A stretch of 64,000 nt of DNA from Marmoricola sp. Leaf446 (GTDB lineage Bacteria; Actinomycetota; Actinomycetes; Propionibacteriales; Nocardioidaceae): the NCBI RefSeq assembly GCF_001424755.1, contig NZ_LMRF01000001.1:1408544-1472543 (forward strand), in the 5' to 3' direction. Positions 50,513 to 59,298 of the stretch are shown here, piece after piece. The position numbers and the translations under genes were made by a program. Positions within the stretch are counted from its first letter, which is position 1; every line of letters starts with the position of its first letter. The notes under the pieces are model-generated. The model was given only the letters and a program-made list of their open reading frames with translations. It made no database searches and was not told the origin of the DNA.

Positions 50513-51268
50513 GTGGAAATCCCGAGCCAGAGCCTCGCCCCCGGCGCCACCGGCGTCGTGGACGGGCACGACCGGCCGACGCGTGAGCGCGTCGCCCGCT
50601 CGATCCTGGACAACGGGCCCTCCACCGCGGCCGTGCTGGCCCAGCGGCTCGGCCTCACGCCCGCCGCCGTGCGCCGCCACCTCGACCAGCTGATCGAGGA
50701 GGGCACGCTCGAGTCCCGCGAGGCCCGCAACGTCGGTGCCCGCGGCCGTGGCCGTCCCGCCCGGGCCTTCGCCCTGACCGAGACCGGCCGCGACCGGTTC
50801 GACCAGGCCTACGACGACCTCGCCGTCCAGGCGATGCGCTTCCTGGCCGAGACCGGCGGCGACGCGGCCGTGCGTGCCTTCGCCGAGCGACGTGCCTCGC
50901 AGATCGAGCGACGCTTCGCCGACCTCAGCGACGAGCACCCCGAGCTGGTGGCGAGCGAGGCCCTGGCGCGGGTGCTCTCCGAGGACGGCTACGCCGCCGC
51001 GGTCCGCGACGTGCCGGTGGGTGAGCAGCTGTGCCAGCAGCACTGCCCCGTGTCCCACGTCGCCCACGAGTTCCCCCAGCTGTGCGAGGCCGAGACCGAG
51101 GCCATCGGCCGCATGCTCGGCCGCCACGTCCAGCGCCTGGCCACCATCGCCCACGGCGACGGCGTCTGCACCACCTGCATCCCCTCGGCACCCGGCACGA
51201 CCGGCGCCGAGTCCCGCACCACGACCGCATCGACCACCGCTCCCCAAGGCAAGGAGATCGTCACATGA
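50513..51268 (+). CDS. sufR: SUF operon transcriptional regulator SufR
   Basis: A 251-residue regulator with an N-terminal winged helix-turn-helix ([33 protein letters not shown] and a basic wing [12 protein letters not shown]). The C-terminal half has five Cys: C174, C178, C191, C219 and C222, the region that holds an Fe-S cluster in SufR proteins. It is expected to repress the operon when clusters are sufficient. It is the first gene of the SUF operon; its stop overlaps the sufB ATG. Confidence 0.9.
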   Translation: MEIPSQSLAPGATGVVDGHDRPTRERVARSILDNGPSTAAVLAQRLGLTPAAVRRHLDQLIEEGTLESREARNVGARGRGRPARAFALTETGRDRFDQAYDDLAVQAMRFLAETGGDAAVRAFAERRASQIERRFADLSDEHPELVASEALARVLSEDGYAAAVRDVPVGEQLCQQHCPVSHVAHEFPQLCEAETEAIGRMLGRHVQRLATIAHGDGVCTTCIPSAPGTTGAESRTTTASTTAPQGKEIVT

Positions 51269-52683
51269 CGTCCATCGAGGAGCTCAACCCCGAGCTCAAG
51301 GGCATCGGCCGCTACGAGTTCGGCTGGTCCGACAAGAACGACGTCGGCGCCAACGCCACGCGCGGCCTCAACGAGGACGTCGTGCGCAACATCTCCGCGC
51401 TCAAGAGCGAGCCGCAGTGGATGCTCGACCTGCGCCTCAAGGGCCTCAAGCTCTTCGGCCGCAAGCCCATGCCGACCTGGGGCTCCGACCTCGACGGCAT
51501 CGACTTCGACAACATCAAGTACTTCGTGCGGTCCACCGAGAAGCAGGCCCAGACCTGGGACGACCTGCCCGAGGACATCAAGAACACCTACGACAAGCTG
51601 GGCATCCCCGAGGCCGAGAAGGCCCGTCTGGTCTCCGGCGTCGCCGCGCAGTACGAGTCCGAGGTCGTCTACCACGCGATCAACGAGGAGCTCGAGGCCC
51701 AGGGAGTGCTGTTCCTGGACACCGACACCGCCCTCAAGGAGCACCCCGAGATCTTCGAGGAGTACTTCGGCACCGTCATCCCCGTCGGTGACAACAAGTT
51801 CTCCGCGCTGAACTCCGCGGTGTGGTCCGGCGGCTCGTTCATCTACGTGCCCAAGGGCGTCCACGTCGAGATCCCGCTGCAGGCCTACTTCCGGATCAAC
51901 ACCGAGAACATGGGCCAGTTCGAGCGCACGCTGATCATCGCCGACGAGGGCTCCTACGTGCACTACGTCGAGGGCTGCACCGCGCCGATCTACTCCTCGG
52001 ACTCGCTGCACTCCGCGGTCGTGGAGATCATCGTCAAGAAGAACGCCCGGGTGCGCTACACGACCATCCAGAACTGGTCCAACAACGTCTACAACCTGGT
52101 GACCAAGCGCGCGACCTGCGAGGCCGGCGCCACCATGGAGTGGGTCGACGGCAACATCGGCTCCAAGGTGACGATGAAGTACCCCGCGGTCTACCTCATG
52201 GGCGAGCACGCCAAGGGCGAGACCCTGTCCATCGCCTTCGCCGGCGAGGGCCAGCACCAGGACGCCGGCGCCAAGATGGTGCACGCCGCGCCCAACACGT
52301 CCAGCTCGATCCTGAGCAAGTCGGTGGCGCGTGGTGGCGGCCGGACGTCCTACCGCGGCCTGATCCAGGTCAACGAGGGCGCCCACGGCTCCAAGAGCAA
52401 CGTGCTGTGCGACGCGCTCCTGGTCGACCAGATCAGCCGCTCCGACACCTACCCCTACGTCGACATCCGCGAGGACGACGTCTCCATGGGCCACGAGGCG
52501 AGCGTCTCGAAGGTCTCCGACGACCAGCTGTTCTACCTGATGTCGCGGGGCATGGAGGAGGACGAGGCCATGGCGATGATCGTGCGCGGCTTCGTCGAGC
52601 CGATCGCCAAGGAGCTCCCCATGGAGTACGCCCTGGAGCTCAACCGCCTCATCGAGCTCCAGATGGAGGGCGCGGTCGGCTGA
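51265..52683 (+). CDS. sufB: Fe-S cluster scaffold SufB
   Basis: A 472-residue SufB, the scaffold subunit of SufBCD on which [Fe-S] clusters are built. [25 protein letters not shown] is the usual start, and the beta-helix core includes [19 protein letters not shown] and SNVLCDALL, with the conserved Cys. No intein is present; the reading frame is continuous, unlike in some mycobacteria. AAGGAGAT precedes the ATG. Confidence 0.97.
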   Translation: MTSIEELNPELKGIGRYEFGWSDKNDVGANATRGLNEDVVRNISALKSEPQWMLDLRLKGLKLFGRKPMPTWGSDLDGIDFDNIKYFVRSTEKQAQTWDDLPEDIKNTYDKLGIPEAEKARLVSGVAAQYESEVVYHAINEELEAQGVLFLDTDTALKEHPEIFEEYFGTVIPVGDNKFSALNSAVWSGGSFIYVPKGVHVEIPLQAYFRINTENMGQFERTLIIADEGSYVHYVEGCTAPIYSSDSLHSAVVEIIVKKNARVRYTTIQNWSNNVYNLVTKRATCEAGATMEWVDGNIGSKVTMKYPAVYLMGEHAKGETLSIAFAGEGQHQDAGAKMVHAAPNTSSSILSKSVARGGGRTSYRGLIQVNEGAHGSKSNVLCDALLVDQISRSDTYPYVDIREDDVSMGHEASVSKVSDDQLFYLMSRGMEEDEAMAMIVRGFVEPIAKELPMEYALELNRLIELQMEGAVG

Positions 52684-52801
52684 GCCGGCGGAGCCGGCAC
52701 AGCCGACCAGCGGGGCTGCTCGTCCTCGCTGGCGCTCGTCCTCGGTGTGGTTGCCGCGCTGCCGGCCCTCACCCCGTCCACAGAACTACCGAAAGAGTCT
52801 C

Positions 52802-54028
52802 GTGACTGTTGCAACCGAATCCGTGCGCGACGCGCTCGAGGTGCCGGAGGGGTCCCAGGTGGTCTCCCACCTGAACCCCCCGGCGTCCTACGACCTGGCC
52901 GACCACCCGGCGCCCACCGGGCGCGAGGAGGTGTGGCGCTTCACCCCGTTGAAGCGGCTCCGCGGCATCCTCGACGGCGAGGCGTCCGACGCCTCGCTGA
53001 CCTGGACGACCTCGCTGCCCGAGGGCGTCACGATGTCGACCATCACCGCGCAGGAGGCACGTGACCTCGGTGAGCTCGGGCCCAACGAGCGGCCCGCCGC
53101 GCTGGCCGTGGCCAACGCGGGCGGGGCCGTGCTCGTCGACGTGCCCGCCGAGCTGGTCGCCGACGAGCCGCTGGTCATCGACCTGTCCGGCACGTCGGCC
53201 GACGACCTCGTGTGGGGTCACCTGGTCTTCCGGGTCGGTCACCACGCCGAGGTGACGATCGTGGTGACCCACACCGGGTCCGCGCGCTACTGCGCCACCA
53301 CGTCCTACCTCGTCGGCGAGGGCGCTCAGGTCGACGTCGTCAGCCTCCAGGACTGGGACGACGACGCGGTCCACCTGGGCCGCGACGCGATCAGCGTCGG
53401 TCGCGACGCGCGCGTCAAGCACACCTCGATCAGCTTCGGGGGCGACCTGGTGCGGATGCACGCCAACGTCTCGTACGCCGGCCCGGGCGGTGAGTCCGAG
53501 CTGCTCGGCCTCTACTTCGCCGACGAGGGCCAGCACCTCGAGCACCGGCTCTTCGTCGACCACGACGCCCCGCGCACCCAGAGCAACGTCCTCTACAAGG
53601 GCGCGCTGCAGGGCAAGGGCGCCCACACGGTGTGGATCGGCAACGTCCTGATCCGCAAGGTGGCCGAGGGCATCGAGACCTACGAGGAGAACCGCAACCT
53701 CGTCCTCACCGACGGCTGCCAGGCCGACTCCGTGCCCAACCTGGAGATCGAGACCGGCGAGATCGAGGGCGCCGGGCACGCCTCGGCGACGGCCCGGTTC
53801 GACGACCAGCAGCTGTTCTACCTCCGCTCGCGCGGGGTCACCGAGCAGGAGGCCCGCCGCCTCGTGCTGCACGGCTTCTTCCACGACCTGATCCGCAAGG
53901 TCGGCGTCCCGTCGCTCGAGGAGCGGCTGACCGCCACCGTCGAGGAGGAGCTGTCGAAGAACGTGTTCCGGGCCGACCACGTCGCGCCCGTGGACCAGCC
54001 GACGGTCGCCGCGGAGGCCGGCGCCTGA
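52802..54028 (+). CDS. sufD: Fe-S cluster assembly protein SufD
   Basis: A 408-residue SufD, partner of SufB and SufC. WRFTPLKRLRG near the start and the beta-helix with KGALQGKGAHTVWIGN and ADSVPNLEIETGEIEGAGHASATARFD are characteristic, ending in helices GFFHDLIRKV. GTG 52802 is chosen as the start at the head of the conserved N-terminus; the ribosome binding site (GAAAGAG) is weak. The 118-base gap after sufB holds only a small GCCGGC hairpin at 52684-52698. Confidence 0.95.
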   Translation: MTVATESVRDALEVPEGSQVVSHLNPPASYDLADHPAPTGREEVWRFTPLKRLRGILDGEASDASLTWTTSLPEGVTMSTITAQEARDLGELGPNERPAALAVANAGGAVLVDVPAELVADEPLVIDLSGTSADDLVWGHLVFRVGHHAEVTIVVTHTGSARYCATTSYLVGEGAQVDVVSLQDWDDDAVHLGRDAISVGRDARVKHTSISFGGDLVRMHANVSYAGPGGESELLGLYFADEGQHLEHRLFVDHDAPRTQSNVLYKGALQGKGAHTVWIGNVLIRKVAEGIETYEENRNLVLTDGCQADSVPNLEIETGEIEGAGHASATARFDDQQLFYLRSRGVTEQEARRLVLHGFFHDLIRKVGVPSLEERLTATVEEELSKNVFRADHVAPVDQPTVAAEAGA

Positions 54029-54354
54029 TGGCCTTCCAGCGCGCCTGCGCCCTCGCGGACCTGACCCCCGACCGGCCCCTGCGGGTCGAGGTCGAGGGCG
54101 TCGACGTCGCCGTGGTGCGCCACGGCGAGGAGGTCTTCGCCATCGAGGACGAGTGCAGCCACGCCGCGGTCGCGCTCTCCGAGGGCGACGTGGAGGACTG
54201 CACCATCGAGTGCTGGCTGCACGGCTCGCGCTTCGACCTCCGCACCGGCAAGCCCACCGGCCTTCCGGCCACCGAACCCGTTCCCGTCTTCGCCGTCCGA
54301 CTCGACGGCGACGACGTCCTCATCGACCCCGACACCACTCTGGGAGACAACTGA
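54028..54354 (+). CDS. Rieske-type ferredoxin in the SUF operon
   Basis: A 108-residue soluble Rieske [2Fe-2S] ferredoxin. Ligands are C43/H45 (CSH) and C62/H65 (CWLH). Proteins of this kind are annotated as non-heme oxygenase ferredoxin subunits, but no oxygenase is nearby. The position between sufD and sufC, with a one-base overlap with sufD, suggests electron supply to Fe-S assembly. This insertion is common in high-GC actinobacteria as I recall. Confidence 0.92.
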   Translation: MAFQRACALADLTPDRPLRVEVEGVDVAVVRHGEEVFAIEDECSHAAVALSEGDVEDCTIECWLHGSRFDLRTGKPTGLPATEPVPVFAVRLDGDDVLIDPDTTLGDN

Positions 54355-54355
54355 C

Positions 54356-55132
54356 ATGGCAACGCTCGAGATCAAGGACCTGCACGTCGCGGTCGCCGCG
54401 TCCGACGAGGACGGGGGCACCGAGGGGTTCAAGCAGATCCTCAAGGGCGTCGACCTCACCATCCGCGACGGTGAGACCCACGCGATCATGGGGCCCAACG
54501 GCTCCGGCAAGTCGACCCTGGCCTACTCCATCGCGGGGCACCCGAAGTACACCGTCACGCAGGGCTCGGTGACCCTCGACGGCGTCGACGTGCTCTCGAT
54601 GAGCGTCGACGAGCGCGCCCGCGCCGGACTGTTCCTCGCGATGCAGTACCCCGTGGAGGTGCCCGGCGTGTCCGTCGCCAACTTCCTGCGCACCGCCAAG
54701 ACGGCCATCGACGGCGAGGCGCCCAAGCTGCGCACGTGGGTCAAGGACGTCAACGCCGCCATGGAGCAGGTCAAGATGGACACCGCCTTCGCGCAGCGCT
54801 CGGTCAACGAGGGCTTCTCCGGCGGCGAGAAGAAGCGTCACGAGATCGTCCAGCTGGAGCTGCTCGACCCCAAGGTCGCGGTGCTCGACGAGACCGACTC
54901 CGGCCTCGACATCGACGCGCTCAAGATCGTCTCCGAGGGCGTGAACCGCTTCAAGGCCAACGCCGACAAGGGCGTGCTGCTGATCACGCACTACACCCGC
55001 ATCCTGCGCTACATCACCCCCGACTTCGTGCACGTCTTCGTCGACGGCCGGATGGTCGAGCAGGGCGGGCCCGAGCTCGCCGACGAGCTCGAGGCGCACG
55101 GCTACGACAAGTACGTCACGGCGAAGGCCTGA
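54356..55132 (+). CDS. sufC: Fe-S cluster assembly ATPase SufC
   Basis: A 258-residue ABC-type ATPase of the SufBCD complex. Walker A GPNGSGKST, the variant signature FSGGEKKRHEI, and VLDETDSGLDIDAL with the conserved D after Walker B are diagnostic of SufC; FLAMQYPVEVPGVSVANFL is also typical. Confidence 0.98.
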   Translation: MATLEIKDLHVAVAASDEDGGTEGFKQILKGVDLTIRDGETHAIMGPNGSGKSTLAYSIAGHPKYTVTQGSVTLDGVDVLSMSVDERARAGLFLAMQYPVEVPGVSVANFLRTAKTAIDGEAPKLRTWVKDVNAAMEQVKMDTAFAQRSVNEGFSGGEKKRHEIVQLELLDPKVAVLDETDSGLDIDALKIVSEGVNRFKANADKGVLLITHYTRILRYITPDFVHVFVDGRMVEQGGPELADELEAHGYDKYVTAKA

Positions 55133-55135
55133 GCC

Positions 55136-56416
55136 ATGACCGCGACCGGCTCGAGCACCCTGCCGGGGCTGCTGCCCGACCTCGAGGTGATCCGCAAGGA
55201 CTTCCCGATCCTCTCGCGGCGGCTGGCCGACGACCGGCCCCTGGTCTACCTCGACAGCGCCAACACCTCGCAGAAGCCGCAGTGCGTGATCGACGCGATG
55301 GTCGACCACCTCGAGCGCCACAACGCCAACGTGGCCCGGGCCATGCACCAGCTGGGCGCGGAGTCCAGCGAGGCCTTCGAGGCGGCGCGCGACAAGGTCG
55401 CGGCGTTCCTCAACGCGCCCTCGCGTGACGAGGTGATCTTCACCAAGAACGCCTCCGAGGCGCTCAACCTGGTGGCCAACACCCTCGCCTGGGCCCGCGG
55501 TCCGCTCGAGGTCGCCGAGGGCGACCGCGTGGTGATCACGCAGATGGAGCACCACTCCAACATCGTGCCGTGGCAGCTGCTGACGCAGCGCACGGGTGCC
55601 GACCTGCGCTGGTTCGGGCTGACCGACGACGGGCAGCTCGACCTGTCCGACATCGACGAGCTGATCACCGAGCGCACCAAGGTGGTCTCGCTGACCTGGG
55701 TGTCCAACATGCTCGGCACCATCAACCCGGTCGCCGAGATCGCCCGCCGGGCCCACGAGGTCGGCGCGATCGTGGTGGTCGACGCCTCGCAGGCGGCGCC
55801 CCAGCTGCCGGTCGACGTGCAGGCGTCGGGAGCCGACGTCGTGGTGTTCACCGGTCACAAGGTGACCGGGCCGACCGGGATCGGCGTGCTCTGGGGCAAG
55901 CGCGAGCTGCTCGACCAGCTGCCGCCCTTCCTCGGCGGCGGCGAGATGATCGAGACGGTCACCATGGAGCGGTCGACGTACGCCGGGATCCCGCACAAGT
56001 TCGAGGCCGGGACCCCGCCGATCGTCGAGGCCGTCGGCCTCGGTGCCGCCGTGGACTACCTCGGCGCGATCGGGCTGGACAACATCCACCGGCACGAGCA
56101 GGCGATCACCGGCTACCTCCTGGAGGGGCTCGCCACCGTCCCGGGCGTGACCGTGCTCGGCCCGCTCGACCCGACGCTGCGCGGGGGAGCGGTGTCCTTC
56201 GAGGTCGACGGGGTCCACCCCCACGACGTCTCGCAGCTGCTCGACAGCTTCGGCATCGCCGTGCGCGCCGGGCACCACTGCGCCAAGCCGGCCCACAAGC
56301 GGTTCGGGGTGCAGAGCTCGACCCGCGCCTCGTCCTACCTCTACACCACGCCGGCCGAGGTCGACGCCTTCGTGGAGGGAATCATCGCCACCCAGAAGTA
56401 CTTCAAGGTGGCATGA
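55136..56416 (+). CDS. sufS: Cysteine desulfurase SufS
   Basis: A 426-residue class II cysteine desulfurase. The PLP lysine is K242 (TGHKVTGPTG), the catalytic Cys is C382 (RAGHHCAKP), and TKNASEALNLVA binds the cofactor phosphate. It supplies sulfur for cluster assembly through SufU. Confidence 0.97.
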   Translation: MTATGSSTLPGLLPDLEVIRKDFPILSRRLADDRPLVYLDSANTSQKPQCVIDAMVDHLERHNANVARAMHQLGAESSEAFEAARDKVAAFLNAPSRDEVIFTKNASEALNLVANTLAWARGPLEVAEGDRVVITQMEHHSNIVPWQLLTQRTGADLRWFGLTDDGQLDLSDIDELITERTKVVSLTWVSNMLGTINPVAEIARRAHEVGAIVVVDASQAAPQLPVDVQASGADVVVFTGHKVTGPTGIGVLWGKRELLDQLPPFLGGGEMIETVTMERSTYAGIPHKFEAGTPPIVEAVGLGAAVDYLGAIGLDNIHRHEQAITGYLLEGLATVPGVTVLGPLDPTLRGGAVSFEVDGVHPHDVSQLLDSFGIAVRAGHHCAKPAHKRFGVQSSTRASSYLYTTPAEVDAFVEGIIATQKYFKVA

Positions 56417-56901
56417 GCGTGGACCTCGACAGCCTCTACCAGGAGATCATCCTGGACCACTACCGCAACCCGCACCACGCGGGCCTGCGGGACCCCTTCG
56501 AGTCCGAGGTCCACCACGTCAACCCGACGTGCGGCGACGAGATCACGCTGCGGGTGCACCTCGACGGCGAGCCCGGCCACGAGACCGTCTCCGACGTGTC
56601 CTACGACGCCGAGGGCTGCTCGATCAGCCAGGCGGCGGCGTCGGTCATGGCCGACCTCGTCATCGGCCAGCAGGTCGACGAGGCGCTGCGCAAGCACCAG
56701 GCCTTCCTGGAGCTGATGCAGTCGCGCGGCACGATCGAGCCCGACGAGGAGGTGCTGGAGGACGGCATCGCCTTCGCCGGCGTCTCCAAGTTCCCGGCCC
56801 GCGTCAAGTGCGCGTTGCTGGGCTGGATGGCCTTCAAGGACGCCACCTCGACCATCCTGGCCGGGACCGCGTCCACCACGACCCCCGAGGAGAACCGATG
56901 A
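56413..56901 (+). CDS. sufU: SufU zinc sulfur-transfer protein
   Basis: A 162-residue SufU. Zinc and sulfur-transfer ligands C40, D42, C69 and C133 are all present (NPTCGDE, AEGCSIS, RVKCALL). The GSRG-like insertion between the second and third Cys separates it from IscU. It takes persulfide from SufS. Overlaps sufS by 4 bases (ATGA). Confidence 0.96.
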   Translation: MSVDLDSLYQEIILDHYRNPHHAGLRDPFESEVHHVNPTCGDEITLRVHLDGEPGHETVSDVSYDAEGCSISQAAASVMADLVIGQQVDEALRKHQAFLELMQSRGTIEPDEEVLEDGIAFAGVSKFPARVKCALLGWMAFKDATSTILAGTASTTTPEENR

Positions 56902-57275
56902 CCGCCGACCACAGCGACCTGCCCGACGTGCCCGAGGCCTCCGGCACCGGTGCCACCGGCACCGCCACGGTGAACCGTGAGGACGTCGTCGAGGCGATGA
57001 AGGACGTCGTCGACCCCGAGCTGGGGATCAACGTCGTCGACCTGGGCCTGGTCTACGACGTCCACATCGACGACGCGTCGGCCGCCGTGCTCGACATGAC
57101 GCTGACGTCCGCGGCCTGCCCGCTCACCGACGTCATCCAGGACCAGACCAACCAGGCGCTCGAGGGCCTGGTCACCGACGTGACGATCAACTGGGTCTGG
57201 ATGCCGCCGTGGGGCCCCGACAAGATCACCGAGGACGGCCGCGAGCAGCTGCGGGCGCTCGGCTTCAACGTCTGA
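56898..57275 (+). CDS. sufT: SufT / MIP18-family Fe-S assembly factor
   Basis: A 125-residue DUF59/MIP18 protein. VVDPELGINVVDLGLVYDV, TSAACPLTDVI with the conserved Cys and VWMPPWGPDKITEDGREQL are family marks. It assists cluster delivery or maturation. Last gene of the operon; its end overlaps the end of the convergent lipoprotein gene by 11 bases. Confidence 0.93.
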   Translation: MTADHSDLPDVPEASGTGATGTATVNREDVVEAMKDVVDPELGINVVDLGLVYDVHIDDASAAVLDMTLTSAACPLTDVIQDQTNQALEGLVTDVTINWVWMPPWGPDKITEDGREQLRALGFNV

Positions 57276-57969
57276 CGCGCTCGCCCGTCTCCCGCTGGCG
57301 GCGCAGGCCGTCGAGGTAGGCGTCGGTGTAGTACTCCCGCTCCAGGTAGACGGAGTACTGCAGGGTCTCGCCCTCGCTCTCCGGCGTGGTCCGCGCGGTG
57401 ATCTCACCGACCAGCCCGGAGCGCGCGAGCCCGGTCCCGAAGCTGGTGCGGTGGGTGCTGTCGGGGTCGGCGAAGGGCCCGCTGGTGGCCAGGTCGACGC
57501 CCCCCTGCCAGTTCGCGACCGTGTTGTCCGGCAGGCCCCAGTGCGCCACCGCACGGGTCAGGGCCGCGTCGCCCTCGGCGCGGGTGTCGTAGGACTCGAA
57601 CCAGGTCACCGAGGTCATCCGGCCACGGCTGCTGTTGAAGAACGGCAGGACCGTCGAGGTCCGCGCCCGCTCGGTGCCGCGGGGGCCCAGCAGCTCGAGC
57701 TCGAGGAGCCGGCCGCGCGGCGAGCCGACCTGCGGACCCAGGCGCCCGGGCTCGACGCCGACCTCCTGGCGGGTGACGCGGAGGTCACGCAGGTCGAACC
57801 TCATCCGGCCGGTCTCCTTGATGTGGTCGACGCCGGCCTCGGTCAGCAGCGAGAACCCGTCCGGGTCGACGCGCGGGCCCTCGGGCTCGGGCTCGGAGAG
57901 ACAGCCCCCGGTCAGCCCCAGCGCCGCGAGGGCAGCCGCGAGGACGAGCGCACGGACCTGGGCTGGCAT
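57265..57969 (-). CDS. Putative lipoprotein, function unknown
   Basis: A 234-residue protein with a lipoprotein signal (LAALGLTGGC, lipobox Cys near residue 23), then an acidic Pro-rich linker. No domain recognised. The ATG is supported by CAAACT 7 bases upstream. It is divergent from the dienelactone hydrolase gene with overlapping -10 boxes. Confidence 0.65.
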   Translation of the reverse strand: MPAQVRALVLAAALAALGLTGGCLSEPEPEGPRVDPDGFSLLTEAGVDHIKETGRMRFDLRDLRVTRQEVGVEPGRLGPQVGSPRGRLLELELLGPRGTERARTSTVLPFFNSSRGRMTSVTWFESYDTRAEGDAALTRAVAHWGLPDNTVANWQGGVDLATSGPFADPDSTHRTSFGTGLARSGLVGEITARTTPESEGETLQYSVYLEREYYTDAYLDGLRRQRETGERVRR

Positions 57970-57975
57970 GCGGGC

Positions 57976-57982
57976 TAGTTTG
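57976..57982. promoter_or_regulatory. Overlapping divergent -10 boxes
   Basis: Plus strand TAGTTT (57976-57981) ends 7 bases before the ATG at 57989. Minus strand CAAACT (57977-57982) ends 7 bases before the ATG at 57969. The two boxes share five base pairs, so only one polymerase could occupy the site at a time. Confidence 0.45.
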
Positions 57983-57988
57983 GCACCC

Positions 57989-58687
57989 ATGACCCGCTCC
58001 ACGACGTACGTCGAGACGCCCGACGGCCAGCTGCCCGCCCACCTCTGGCTGCCCGAGGGCGGGACGGGCCCGGGGCTGCTCCTGCTCCAGGAGATCTTCG
58101 GCATCAGCCGCTACGTGCAGTCCCGCGCCCAGGACCTGGCCGACCTCGGCTACGTCGTGCTCGCCCCCGAGATCTACTGGCGGCTCGGGGTCAGCCGCGT
58201 CGAGGAGGGGCCGCAGGCGATGGACGAGGGGCTGGCGCTGATGGGCCGGGTCGACTGGGACGCCGCCGTGGGTGACGCGGCCAGCGCTCTCGCGGACCTG
58301 CGTGGTCGTCCCGAGGTGGACGCAGGCACCGGCGTCGTGGGCTTCTGCTTCGGCGGCGGCCTGGGCTTCCACCTCGCCGCCCTCGAGCAGCCCGACGCCC
58401 TGGTGGCCTACTACGGCTCCGCGATCCCGCAGCTCCTCGGGCTGGCGCCCCAGGTGACGTGCCCGTCGCTGCACCACCTCGGGCTCGCCGACGCCTACAT
58501 CGCGGGCGACGCCCGGCAGGCCATGCTCGACGCGCCGCGGGCCCAGCCCGCCACCCGCGTCGAGACCTACGAGGGCGCCGACCACGCCTTCGACAACCCC
58601 GACCTGCCGCTGCACCACGCAGAGGCGTCGTCGGCGGCCTGGGAGCACACCGTGGCCTTCCTGGCCGAGCAGCTGCCCACCGCGTGA
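57989..58687 (+). CDS. Dienelactone hydrolase family protein
   Basis: A 232-residue alpha/beta hydrolase of the DLH family. The triad is C120 (GFCFGG), D170 (GLADAYI) and H201 (GADHAFDN), with E35 (LQEIFG) that holds the Cys as in dienelactone hydrolase. No other catechol-pathway genes are near, so the natural substrate is uncertain. Its stop overlaps the acVLRF1 GTG by 4 bases. Confidence 0.88.
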   Translation: MTRSTTYVETPDGQLPAHLWLPEGGTGPGLLLLQEIFGISRYVQSRAQDLADLGYVVLAPEIYWRLGVSRVEEGPQAMDEGLALMGRVDWDAAVGDAASALADLRGRPEVDAGTGVVGFCFGGGLGFHLAALEQPDALVAYYGSAIPQLLGLAPQVTCPSLHHLGLADAYIAGDARQAMLDAPRAQPATRVETYEGADHAFDNPDLPLHHAEASSAAWEHTVAFLAEQLPTA

Positions 58688-59298
58688 GTCCCGGCGGCGA
58701 GGTCCTCGTGCCGGCCGAGCGCCTGGTCCGCTGGACCGAGAACTTCGTCGCGCGCCACGGCGCCACGTCCCTCGTCGTCGACGGCGGGGCGCTGCGCGGC
58801 ACCGCGACCGACGGCTCGGACTTCGTCGCCCGGCTGCCCTTCGACCTGGCGTACGCCGGCCCCGCGGCCGCCGACGCCCTGGTCGACGCCGTGGTGGCGC
58901 CCCCGGCCTGGGGGGTGCTGCTGGTGCGCAAGGGTGGCTTCGCGGTCGCGCACCTGGCCGGTGGCCGACTGGTCGGCTCCAAGACCGGGCAGCGTCACGT
59001 CCAGGGCCGCACCAAGGCGGGCGGGCAGAGCCAGCAGCGGTTCGCCCGCCGCCGCGACAACCAGGCCCGGGCGGCGTACGACGCGGCGGCCGACCACGCG
59101 GCCCGGGTGCTGGACGGCGTCCGGCTGCTCGTGACCGGCGGCGACCGGGACGCCGTCGAGGCCGTGCTCGCCGACCGCCGCCTGGCCGGTGCGAGCGTCG
59201 TCGGACCGTGGCTGGCGGTCCCCGACCCGCGTCGGGGCGTGCTCGAGCAGGCGGTCCGGGACGCGCAGGCGGTCCGGGTCGCGGTCCGCAACGCCTAG
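58684..59298 (+). CDS. acVLRF1-family peptidyl-tRNA hydrolase-like protein
   Basis: A 204-residue protein of the actinobacterial VLRF1 (eRF1-like) family. The middle of the protein contains TGQRHVQGRTKAGGQSQQRF, with GGQ at 113-115 that should reach the peptidyl-transferase site, followed by ARRRDNQA. The family is related to Vms1/ANKZF1 and is thought to release nascent chains from stalled ribosomes. It is coupled to the dienelactone hydrolase gene and overlaps the permease gene tail to tail by 4 bases (CTAG). Confidence 0.88.
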   Translation: MSPGGEVLVPAERLVRWTENFVARHGATSLVVDGGALRGTATDGSDFVARLPFDLAYAGPAAADALVDAVVAPPAWGVLLVRKGGFAVAHLAGGRLVGSKTGQRHVQGRTKAGGQSQQRFARRRDNQARAAYDAAADHAARVLDGVRLLVTGGDRDAVEAVLADRRLAGASVVGPWLAVPDPRRGVLEQAVRDAQAVRVAVRNA

